A stretch of 64,000 bases of DNA from Blautia massiliensis (ex Durand et al. 2017) (GTDB lineage: Bacteria > Bacillota > Clostridia > Lachnospirales > Lachnospiraceae), in the NCBI RefSeq assembly GCF_001487165.1, contig NZ_LN913005.1, positions 63,461 through 127,460 on the forward strand, given 5' to 3'. Numbering within the stretch: the first letter of the stretch is position 1; each line of letters opens with the position of its first letter. The notes under the pieces were generated by a model. It did not search any database and had not been told where the DNA came from. It worked only from the letters and a program-made list of their open reading frames with translations. The position numbers were made by a program, and so were the translations under genes. Shown here piece by piece: positions 24,757 to 32,278 of this stretch.

Positions 24757-26148
24757 TTATCTATATTCTGTCATCAGTTTGTAAAGACCTTTTACAAAAA
24801 TTTCGGTCATTTTCTGCAGACTCTCAATGCTTAAAAATTCATTTGCTTCATGAGCCAGTTCTTCCTCATACGGAAACAGCGGCCCAAATGCCACAGCATT
24901 AGGAAGTGCCCTTGCATAGGTAGCTCCGCCAATAGCCATTGGCTCTGTATCCATATCCCCTGTCACTTCCTGATAGGCCTCCATCAGACACCGGATCAGT
25001 GCTGAGTCCTTTTTATGGTATACCGGAGCCAGATAATCTACTTCATTATAAAAGAAGCCATATTTTTTCAGCTGTCTCTCCAGCAGCTCCCGAATATCAT
25101 TATACTCCACAGATGCAGGATAACGAATATTACACTGCAGAAAAATCCTTCCATTTTCATCCATATTCACAGTTCCCACATTAAACGTCAGTGCCCCTGC
25201 GGAATCCTCCATGGCACAGCCCAGACGCTCTCCGTCATAATCCATTCCTATGGCCTGATGAAAACATTTCATATAAGAAGCATGAGAAAGTTTTTCGCCA
25301 AATTGTCCCAGCGTTTCCAGAAGACAGGAAACTGCATTAAACCCTTTTTCCGGACTCATACAATGTGTACTGATCCCTCTGACTGACAATTTCAAAAATC
25401 CATCTGTGATCTTTGCTGTAACCTGTTCCGGAAGCGCAATGCTTTTTACTGCCGCCTTCGGATCTTCACATTTCAGAAGACAGGACGCCTCGTCCGGAAC
25501 AATATTTCTGCTACGTCCACCTTTTAATTCCACAATTTGTATCTCTGCTCTTTCATCCACAGATTCCACAGAAGAAAGATCAAAGTCAAGAAGTCCTTTT
25601 TCGCAGTATAAAAGTGGAAAATTAGCATCCGGTACGATAGATACCTGTGGAAGTATTTCTGCATGATCCAGATAATAACGAATACATTGCCAGCTCTCTT
25701 CCTCATCGGTTCCCACAATCATGCGAAGACAGGTATCTTTTGGAATCAACTGATTATCTGCAAGATATTTCATAGCAAAAAGTGAAGACACCAGAGGGCC
25801 TTTATCATCTGAAGTTCCTCTTCCATAAAGCTTTCCATCTTTTTCCACAGGATCAAACGGATCTGTGTTCCATCCCTCTCCTGCACTGACCACATCTGTA
25901 TGGCAGAGGATTCCGATCATCCTGTTTCCCTCTCCGGCAGTGATCTCTCCGGCATAACCATCATAATTTTTTACCTGAAATCCCATTTGCTGTCCCATTC
26001 TAAGGACGTACTCCAGAGATTTTTGGATATTTTTTCCAAAAGGTGCTCCTTTAGATGGTGCATCCTCAAAAATCCCGGGAATAGCTACCAGTTCTTTTAG
26101 ACATCTGACCATTTCCGCTGTATTTTTTTCTACATATTCTCTAGCCAT
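24757..26148 (-). CDS. M20-family dipeptidase-like enzyme (Sapep/PepV type)
   Basis: A 463-aa metallopeptidase of the Sapep/PepV branch of M20. The metal ligands are visible: His in GILCHTDVV (about residue 83), Asp in RGTSDDKGPL (about 115), Glu-Glu in GTDEEESW, Asp in VPDANFP, and His in the C-terminal EELAHEANEF, with GGATYARALPNAVAFGP as in PepV. Such enzymes hydrolyse dipeptides or related amides. Start ATG 26148 immediately follows the NCS1 permease stop (TAAATG), so translation is coupled. Here it is the last gene of a PucR-controlled operon, so its true substrate may be an amide made by the M29-like enzyme (inference). Confidence 0.9.
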   Translation of the reverse strand: MAREYVEKNTAEMVRCLKELVAIPGIFEDAPSKGAPFGKNIQKSLEYVLRMGQQMGFQVKNYDGYAGEITAGEGNRMIGILCHTDVVSAGEGWNTDPFDPVEKDGKLYGRGTSDDKGPLVSSLFAMKYLADNQLIPKDTCLRMIVGTDEEESWQCIRYYLDHAEILPQVSIVPDANFPLLYCEKGLLDFDLSSVESVDERAEIQIVELKGGRSRNIVPDEASCLLKCEDPKAAVKSIALPEQVTAKITDGFLKLSVRGISTHCMSPEKGFNAVSCLLETLGQFGEKLSHASYMKCFHQAIGMDYDGERLGCAMEDSAGALTFNVGTVNMDENGRIFLQCNIRYPASVEYNDIRELLERQLKKYGFFYNEVDYLAPVYHKKDSALIRCLMEAYQEVTGDMDTEPMAIGGATYARALPNAVAFGPLFPYEEELAHEANEFLSIESLQKMTEIFVKGLYKLMTEYR

Positions 26149-27420
26149 TTATTTATCACCTTTTTTTACCAGTCTCCACACCAGATACAGGATTCCGGAA
26201 ACCAGCATTCCATTGATAAAAGAAATTCCCACAGTCAAAAACGTAGCTGCAAAACCAAGAGCCCAGGTCACGATTCCAGCCACTGACCATCCTTCACGTA
26301 ATGTAAAGTTCTCTGCTTTTCCTTTCCCAAGGCTCCAGTATTCCACAATAAACAGAGCAATGATCGGCATAAACGCATTTCCAAGAAGTGTAAGAAATCC
26401 CTCAAAATTTCCGGCTACACCAACAGCTGCCAGAACTGTTCCCACAGCTCCAAGTATAACCGTTGCCATAGAACGGCCGCTTTCTTTCAGATTGAATACC
26501 ATAACTGCATTTAAGCCTGCACTGTAGGCATTGGTAGTATTCGTTGTCCAGGTTGCCAGGATCAGTACGACCATTCCAAGGAACGGAAGGCCAATATTAG
26601 AAAATACAAGTGAAATGTCATACTGCTGGGCAATTCTCGTCATTACCGCTCCGAGAATAAGCATAGCCATTCCTGCCGGCATCACACCGATAGCAGAAGA
26701 AAGGACTGTATCTTTTCTTGTTCTCTGATATCTGGTAAAATCAGGTGCATTCAAGGCGCCGGTGGCCATAAAACTGATAGTAAGTACAACTCCATCTGCA
26801 AAGCTCATGGCCGGATCTTCGATAGTCATACTTAAATTTCCGGTTCCGAAACGCTGGATTGCTACCACACACCCGATCACAGTTACGATCACAAGTGCAG
26901 GAATGGCAATCTTATTCAGTTTATCCAGAGCATTGATTCCATATACAGCTGTAACCAGCATGATTATTCCCCACACAACCGTTGATACCGGAATCGGGAT
27001 TTTTACTCCTGTGCTTGCTTCGATCAGATTGGAAAATGCAGAGCCACAGACACCGTTCTGCACTGCAAACCAACCGATCATGGAGATCATAAATAATGCA
27101 GAGATCAGCTTTGATGATCCCTGTTTTCCAAAAACGCCAGATGCAACAACACATGTCGGTACACCAAGATCACTTCCCATGATTCCACAAAATATCATCA
27201 ACGCCACGATCACTGCATATCCGATTACCCCTGACCAGATGGCCTGAGACATCGGCATAGACTCTGCCAGGATTCCTCCCAGCATCAGACTGGGCACACA
27301 GATCATAATTCCCGCCTGGATCATGGCAACATCTGCCCAGCTTTTTCTCTCTTCCATCGGAACCTGTTCCAATGTGACAGATTCCACATTTCCTGTTTTC
27401 TTTTCCTGTTCCACTCTCAT
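26149..27420 (-). CDS. NCS1-family nucleobase/N-heterocycle permease (CodB-like)
   Basis: A 423-aa transporter with about 12 membrane segments. NCS1 signs are the opening VPMEERKSWADVAMIQAGIMICVPSLMLGG, the GSDLGVPTCVVASGVFGKQGS segment in TM3 and FTRYQRTRKDTV in the middle loop. The family imports cytosine, uracil, allantoin, hydantoins or thiamine-like compounds with Na+ or H+. The gene overlaps the PucR stop by 4 bases (ATGA) and touches the M20 start. Length and topology are normal. The substrate is unknown; a nucleobase-like or other N-heterocyclic compound is most likely. Confidence 0.9.
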   Translation of the reverse strand: MRVEQEKKTGNVESVTLEQVPMEERKSWADVAMIQAGIMICVPSLMLGGILAESMPMSQAIWSGVIGYAVIVALMIFCGIMGSDLGVPTCVVASGVFGKQGSSKLISALFMISMIGWFAVQNGVCGSAFSNLIEASTGVKIPIPVSTVVWGIIMLVTAVYGINALDKLNKIAIPALVIVTVIGCVVAIQRFGTGNLSMTIEDPAMSFADGVVLTISFMATGALNAPDFTRYQRTRKDTVLSSAIGVMPAGMAMLILGAVMTRIAQQYDISLVFSNIGLPFLGMVVLILATWTTNTTNAYSAGLNAVMVFNLKESGRSMATVILGAVGTVLAAVGVAGNFEGFLTLLGNAFMPIIALFIVEYWSLGKGKAENFTLREGWSVAGIVTWALGFAATFLTVGISFINGMLVSGILYLVWRLVKKGDK

Positions 27421-28574
27421 ACCTCTTTATTCTTTTTTATCTCCAGCATAGATTCGATCCGCACAGCCAGAGAAATGATCTCATGAAAAAGCAACGGCTG
27501 TTCTTCCACATCAAGATAATTTCTCAGACGGTTAATACGATAACGGATCGTATTCTCGTGCTGTTTCAGTTTTTTGGCAGTTTTTTTAAAATCTCCATTG
27601 CACTGTACATACGCCCTTGTTGTAAGAAGCATGTCCTCCATGCCTTCTTCCGTTGTTTTCGCCGCAATCTCTCGACAAAATTCGTCATAAAATTCCTGCA
27701 TTTCCCGACTTCCCCTGATAGGCAAAAGAAGCTGCTGCGGAGACAATGGATCATAGACCTGCTGCCTCCGGTCCGATGCCTGTGCCATGTCCAGGGCGTC
27801 TCCTGCTTCAAGAAGTGTTCGTTCTACTCTGTATCTGGCATAAGGTCTGCCAATTCCAAGTCTGCGGTTATGATAGCTTCTCAAAAGCTGTTCACACACT
27901 ACATTTTTATGCTGTTCCAGTTCCTTCCTGGAATCTGCACTCAAAATACAGATATCATAGTTATCCGCCGGAATAAATATATCAAAAGATGAACAGACTT
28001 CTCCTGTTTTTTTTCTTTGTGTGATCTTCCGCCGTTCATCCCGGATATAAACAGCCTGTACGTACTCCCTGATCCCCGGATTAATGCTAAAAAGGATCTT
28101 CATTCGCTCCTGGGGCAGAGTCCTCGATGCTAGGATCTTATCCAGTTTCAGCTGATTAAGCACATTTGTCTGTTCTTCCAGGATACATTGATTAATAACT
28201 CCAAGGACCTCTGCATAAGAAATATCTTCCCTCATACAGATCACAGGAAACTGCTTCTCTTCACAGAAAGCAAGCATTTCTTTCGAAAAAAGCTCTGCTC
28301 TCTCCTCCATCATCACACAGAGCCCACTGCAGTTTCCTTTTACAAGAAGCGCCAGAACCTGCATCAGTTCTTCTGATTTCGGCTGAAACTGCAAAAGAGA
28401 TGTGATAAAAAAATCTCCAGGTGCCAGAATATCTTTCTCCAGCACATCCTCTTTAAATGGCGCATCAAAAACAGATGCCCGCTTTACGATCCGGCCAAGT
28501 CCGGCCCGTCCTGACAAAATTTTTACATTCTCAAACAAAGGTGCATTTAAAACCTGCAATAAAGATATGTTCAT
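27417..28574 (-). CDS. PucR-family transcriptional regulator
   Basis: A 385-aa regulator of purine/nitrogen catabolism type. The N-terminal half is a PucR sensor domain (MNISLLQVLNAPLFENVKILSG...). The C-terminal part has the helix-turn-helix GDFKKTAKKLKQHENTIRYRINRLRNYL near residues 325-355, typical of the HTH_30 PucR tail. It lies within the operon it probably controls: the M29-like stop is 5 bases before its start and the permease overlaps its stop by 4 bases. The inducer is unknown. Confidence 0.9.
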   Translation of the reverse strand: MNISLLQVLNAPLFENVKILSGRAGLGRIVKRASVFDAPFKEDVLEKDILAPGDFFITSLLQFQPKSEELMQVLALLVKGNCSGLCVMMEERAELFSKEMLAFCEEKQFPVICMREDISYAEVLGVINQCILEEQTNVLNQLKLDKILASRTLPQERMKILFSINPGIREYVQAVYIRDERRKITQRKKTGEVCSSFDIFIPADNYDICILSADSRKELEQHKNVVCEQLLRSYHNRRLGIGRPYARYRVERTLLEAGDALDMAQASDRRQQVYDPLSPQQLLLPIRGSREMQEFYDEFCREIAAKTTEEGMEDMLLTTRAYVQCNGDFKKTAKKLKQHENTIRYRINRLRNYLDVEEQPLLFHEIISLAVRIESMLEIKKNKEV

Positions 28575-28579
28575 ATTAT

Positions 28580-29611
28580 TTATTCTCTGAATGCAGCCAG
28601 CTCTTTCAGATATGGATCTGTTATTCTCCCTTCATCCATGATCTGTACACCATCAAGCCATACAGAAGAATTCAGGCAAATGCCATCACAGTGGGATTTT
28701 GCATCCTGTCCGTGCGGCGGAGCGTCAAATGGGCTGACATAACCAATTCCCCACTCTGTGGATCCCCATACACGCTCATCCTCCACAATATTGCCGGTAA
28801 GAACCGCTCCTGGATTAAACCCATACGCAATATGTGCAAGCTTGAACATTCCCTCATCTTCAAAGCTTTTCAAATGCTCTTCAAAAATGGCTGCATCACG
28901 GCCTCCTTCAATTTTTACGATTTTACTGTTTTCAATTGTAAGACGGATCGGCGCATCCGGTGTGGTTCCAAAAGGTGGGGTTACAGATCCGTCAAAAACG
29001 ATCACGCCATTGATGCTTCCAAATCGCGGCACAACATTGATCTGTCCTGTAAGCATATGGATTCCTGGTACTGTTGCGTTTCCGCAGTCACATGCTGTAT
29101 AATGGCCAGGATCGATTTCAAATGATATATCACATCCAGCCGGAGTTGTGACACGCATGTTCTTTGCATTTTTTGTTTTTTCAGTGATCGCAAGCATAAA
29201 TTTTTTGAGCTGCTCTGTCTCCACATTGCCGATGGTACGGATCATGAGGTCAGGGTTAAAATCTACCAGACACATGTAACGCATTTTTTTGTTCTCTGCT
29301 TCTGCACGCTCAAATGGTGTGGAATAAAGAAGCCACTGATGATTAAATTCGATCCATACATCTGCACAGAGAAGTGCTGCACTTAACGCATCGACCGGAA
29401 GATCCGGATCTGCTGCTTTTCCTACTCCCCCTGGTGTGGGAACTGAAATTACCATTGCATGTGCTCCTGCATTTTTTGCACTGTTTTTTACTGCTTCTAC
29501 AACCGATGCATCCGAATCATCATCTGCTGTGATGATCACAGTTTCTTCAGGCTTCACGCCAAAAATTTCTTTTACCAGCTTATCTGCTGCTGTTTCAAGT
29601 GTGATATCCAT
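28580..29611 (-). CDS. M29-like metal-dependent enzyme (NicX/aminopeptidase T superfamily)
   Basis: A 343-aa protein of the fold shared by M29 aminopeptidases and 2,5-dihydroxypyridine dioxygenase NicX. The N-terminal half binds in DSDASVVEAVKNSAKNAGA; the C-terminal half has the probable metal ligands Glu in GSTEWGIGYV and His in DAKSHCDGIC, separated as in the family. It is shorter than true M29 aminopeptidases (about 410 aa) and lacks their middle section, so a NicX-like ring or amide reaction is more likely (inference). AAAGGAAAAAAC precedes ATG 29611. First gene of the operon with PucR, NCS1 and M20. Confidence 0.8.
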   Translation of the reverse strand: MDITLETAADKLVKEIFGVKPEETVIITADDDSDASVVEAVKNSAKNAGAHAMVISVPTPGGVGKAADPDLPVDALSAALLCADVWIEFNHQWLLYSTPFERAEAENKKMRYMCLVDFNPDLMIRTIGNVETEQLKKFMLAITEKTKNAKNMRVTTPAGCDISFEIDPGHYTACDCGNATVPGIHMLTGQINVVPRFGSINGVIVFDGSVTPPFGTTPDAPIRLTIENSKIVKIEGGRDAAIFEEHLKSFEDEGMFKLAHIAYGFNPGAVLTGNIVEDERVWGSTEWGIGYVSPFDAPPHGQDAKSHCDGICLNSSVWLDGVQIMDEGRITDPYLKELAAFRE

Positions 29612-29722
29612 GTTTTTTCCTTTCCAATTCGTGGTGTCCCGAAAAATATTTATCTGATCTTTAACTTTTCCAGGTCACTGTAATTGTTTAACATGATAGC
29701 ACAGTGATTTTTTAATTTGTAT

Positions 29723-29733
29723 GGAATTATTCC
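29723..29733. promoter_or_regulatory. Candidate palindrome in the M29 operon promoter region
   Basis: GGAATTATTCC, an 11-base palindrome, lies 112 bases upstream of the first gene of the PucR operon. It could be a PucR site, but no convincing -35/-10 pair is placed, so this is weak. Confidence 0.35.
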
Positions 29734-29769
29734 AAAATACAGAACAGAAATTTGTAATTTTTTCAAAAA

Positions 29770-29802
29770 ATAAGCCATGGCTTATTTTTTGCCATGGCTT
29801 AT
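29770..29802 (-). terminator. Terminator of the rsmH-type gene
   Basis: ATAAGCCATGGC and GCCATGGCTTAT form a 12-bp stem; on the minus strand TTATTTTTT follows. Confidence 0.8.
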
Positions 29803-29814
29803 GGAGATCATCAT

Positions 29815-30867
29815 TTATGCTTTTATCGCCCAGCGCATCTTCGTTGATCTGGCACGTCCATTCTGAGCGCATTCCTGAGCAGACGGTCGGATCACATCTT
29901 TGGAATAATCAGAATAAATTCCTTCTTTGTATCCCTGTTTCAGTGCTTTCTTTACCAGTTTGTCTTCTCCGGAATGGAAGGTAAGGATTGCCACACGTCC
30001 GCCTGGTTTCAAAGCTCCGGGGAGTTTTTCCATAAAATCATAGAGAACCTCGAATTCCCGGTTTACATCGATACGCAACGCCTGGAAAACCCTCTGGCAT
30101 GTTTTTTTGACCGTGTCTTTTTTCTCTTTTTCCGGAAGAAAATCCAGAGTCTTCTCGATCACTTCCCGAAGTTTCGTGGTGGTATCTATGCGGTTGCCCT
30201 TACGGATCTCATCGGTAATGGCTCTGGCGATTTCCTCACAGTACGGCTCATCGGAATTCTCATCCAGCATTCCGGCAAGTTCTTCTCTGGAAATGGTATC
30301 CAGACGCTCCGCCGCACTGATCCCGGACTCCTGGTTCAGTCTTAGATCCAGAGGTCCGTCCACTTTAAAAGAAAAACCTCTCTTTGGATTGTCGATCTGC
30401 ATGGAAGATACCCCAAGATCCGCCAGGATAAAATCAAAGCCCCCGACTTCTTTCGCGATCTCATCAATGGTGCAGAAATTCTGGAGCTTAATTGTCAGGA
30501 TATCTTCCCCGAACCCCTGCTCTGCCAGACGTTTCCGGGTCTTGGCGGATTCTTCCGGGTCCACATCCGTGGCATACATATGGCCCTGGCCTTTCAGACA
30601 TTCCAGCATGGCCTTCGTATGTCCGCCATAACCTAGTGTCGCATCAAATCCGATCTGCCCCGGTTTGATCTCCAGAAAATCAATGATCTCCTTCACCATA
30701 ATGGAAATGTGCATTCCCGCCGGTGTATTCCCCTTGCTAATCACATGTTCAATAGTATCTTTATATTTCTCAGGCTGAAGCTCTTTATATTTCTCTTCGA
30801 ATTTCTTCGGATATTTTCCTTTATATCGTACCCGCCTCTTATGCGGTGTCTGTGATTCCTGGTTCAT
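29815..30867 (-). CDS. rsmH: RsmH-type 16S rRNA cytosine N4-methyltransferase with basic extension
   Basis: A 350-aa S-adenosylmethionine methyltransferase of the RsmH (MraW) family, which modifies C1402 of 16S rRNA. ATLGYGGHT (about residue 75) and DLGVSSMQIDNPKRGFSF are the SAM motifs, followed by RVFQALRIDVN and ILTFHSGEDKLVKKAL. ATG 30867 has AAGGAG eight bases upstream; 30912 has only a weak site. The N-terminal 45 residues (HKRRVRYKGKYPKKFEEKYK) are basic and extra compared with the usual RsmH start. The gene is alone, not with ftsL/ftsI, so it may be a second paralogue with another target. Confidence 0.85.
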   Translation of the reverse strand: MNQESQTPHKRRVRYKGKYPKKFEEKYKELQPEKYKDTIEHVISKGNTPAGMHISIMVKEIIDFLEIKPGQIGFDATLGYGGHTKAMLECLKGQGHMYATDVDPEESAKTRKRLAEQGFGEDILTIKLQNFCTIDEIAKEVGGFDFILADLGVSSMQIDNPKRGFSFKVDGPLDLRLNQESGISAAERLDTISREELAGMLDENSDEPYCEEIARAITDEIRKGNRIDTTTKLREVIEKTLDFLPEKEKKDTVKKTCQRVFQALRIDVNREFEVLYDFMEKLPGALKPGGRVAILTFHSGEDKLVKKALKQGYKEGIYSDYSKDVIRPSAQECAQNGRARSTKMRWAIKA

Positions 30868-30971
30868 AAAATTCTCCTTATCCTCTGGCATGATCTGCCC
30901 TGTTTCTTTCATGATACCATGAATCCTTTTTTTCGTAAACTGCCGGAATCACCCTAGCAGAAAACTTTCAG

Positions 30972-32162
30972 TTATGCAGCCGAAAATTTCTCTGTATAAT
31001 ACTTCTCCAGATACTCATAAAAATGGTCTCTGTCTATATGATATTCCTCCGGAACGTCAAAGAGGAGTTTTTCCAGCATCTCATCCATAATCCCTCTGGC
31101 TTCTTCCTGGCTCATCCCTGCTTTCAGATGTTTTCCCAGATACATGTTGGAAATATAATCATAGATCGGATAATATTTTTCCGGGTTCTCTGCCGTCTTT
31201 TCATCGTAGTAATCATGATATTGCTCATCCATCAGCGTCAGGATCGTCGTTGCATAGTTGTCATCCTGATTATATTCATCCAGCTGTTTTGCGTAATATC
31301 CAAGACTGTGATTCACATAATCATCCAGAGAATAATTGTCCATACATTCGATCATTATTTTATGGGCATTGCTCTGCATCTGATAGGCAATATCGTTTTC
31401 CTCATAATCAAAAAGGCTGACCGCAAACAGGGAATTGATTGCCTCCGCATTGGGAACATCATAATAATTCAGTCCGGCAAATTGAATGTATACTTTGTTT
31501 CCGTCTTCATCTGTATAATGGCTGTCCCGCAGACAATGGCTCAGTTCATGGAAGATCACCTGATAATCCCAGGTTCCTTCTTCGTATTCTTTATCTTTCA
31601 GCACATAAATCTTATTCTCTGATTTCACGTAACATCCGCAGGAATAAACATCCCAGCTGACTTTTAACAGTTCATCCTCTGTACATTCCACAACTTCCAG
31701 GCTCTGAAGATTCTGATAAAAAGGACGAAGTTCCACATCCGGATATTTTTCAAACACACATTTGCAATATTCTTCCATAAGTGGTTTGAATTTATCCGGG
31801 ATTTTCGGATTCTGCCTGATCACCTCCTCAAAATCCTGAAGGCTTTTTTTCTCAAAGGAAATGGCCTTTTCAATATAATCCATGTCGTAAATATACAACC
31901 GGTGAGTCATATCTCTGTGATCCAAATACGTATCCAGCTCAAACGCTTTCTTCTCTTCTTCCTCTGAAACTTCTTCGTTCTCCGCAGCTGGCTCATCTTC
32001 AGAATCTATCCCCGCAGAATCTGCCCCGGAATTGGCGGATGCATGAAAATCTTTTTCAAATTCTTTTACTGCCTGTCTGGTTCTGATCACGGAAGGCACG
32101 ATAACTATTCCTGCCAGGATACACAGAATCATTCCTGTGATAATAAAAATTTTCTTTTTCAT
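30972..32162 (-). CDS. Membrane-anchored HExxH protein, probable zinc metallopeptidase
   Basis: A 396-aa protein. Residues 5-27 form a membrane anchor (IFIITGMILCILAGIVIVPS) without a lipobox, then a Glu/Asp-rich stretch to about residue 75. The outside domain has one HExxH motif, VIFHELSHCLRDSHY near 204, the zinc and catalytic motif of many metallopeptidases. A Glu further on (PNAEAINSL, 25 residues later) could be the third ligand, giving a gluzincin-like HExxH-E arrangement. I do not recognise the family. Start ATG 32162 follows GGGGAAAG. Confidence 0.75.
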   Translation of the reverse strand: MKKKIFIITGMILCILAGIVIVPSVIRTRQAVKEFEKDFHASANSGADSAGIDSEDEPAAENEEVSEEEEKKAFELDTYLDHRDMTHRLYIYDMDYIEKAISFEKKSLQDFEEVIRQNPKIPDKFKPLMEEYCKCVFEKYPDVELRPFYQNLQSLEVVECTEDELLKVSWDVYSCGCYVKSENKIYVLKDKEYEEGTWDYQVIFHELSHCLRDSHYTDEDGNKVYIQFAGLNYYDVPNAEAINSLFAVSLFDYEENDIAYQMQSNAHKIMIECMDNYSLDDYVNHSLGYYAKQLDEYNQDDNYATTILTLMDEQYHDYYDEKTAENPEKYYPIYDYISNMYLGKHLKAGMSQEEARGIMDEMLEKLLFDVPEEYHIDRDHFYEYLEKYYTEKFSAA

Positions 32163-32183
32163 GGTTCTTTCCCCTGTATAAAA

Positions 32184-32227
32184 AAAGCTCCTGACAATTT
32201 GTATTTCTACAGACTGCCAGAAGCTTT
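32184..32227 (-). terminator. Terminator of ppdK
   Basis: On the minus strand AAAGCTTCTGGCA pairs with TGTCAGGAGCTTT (13 bp, two G-U pairs) and is followed by T7. Confidence 0.85.
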
Positions 32228-32278
32228 CTATGCTTGATCAGGCTGAAGTTTCAGCCTTGAAGCAATATGAAGTTCTGC

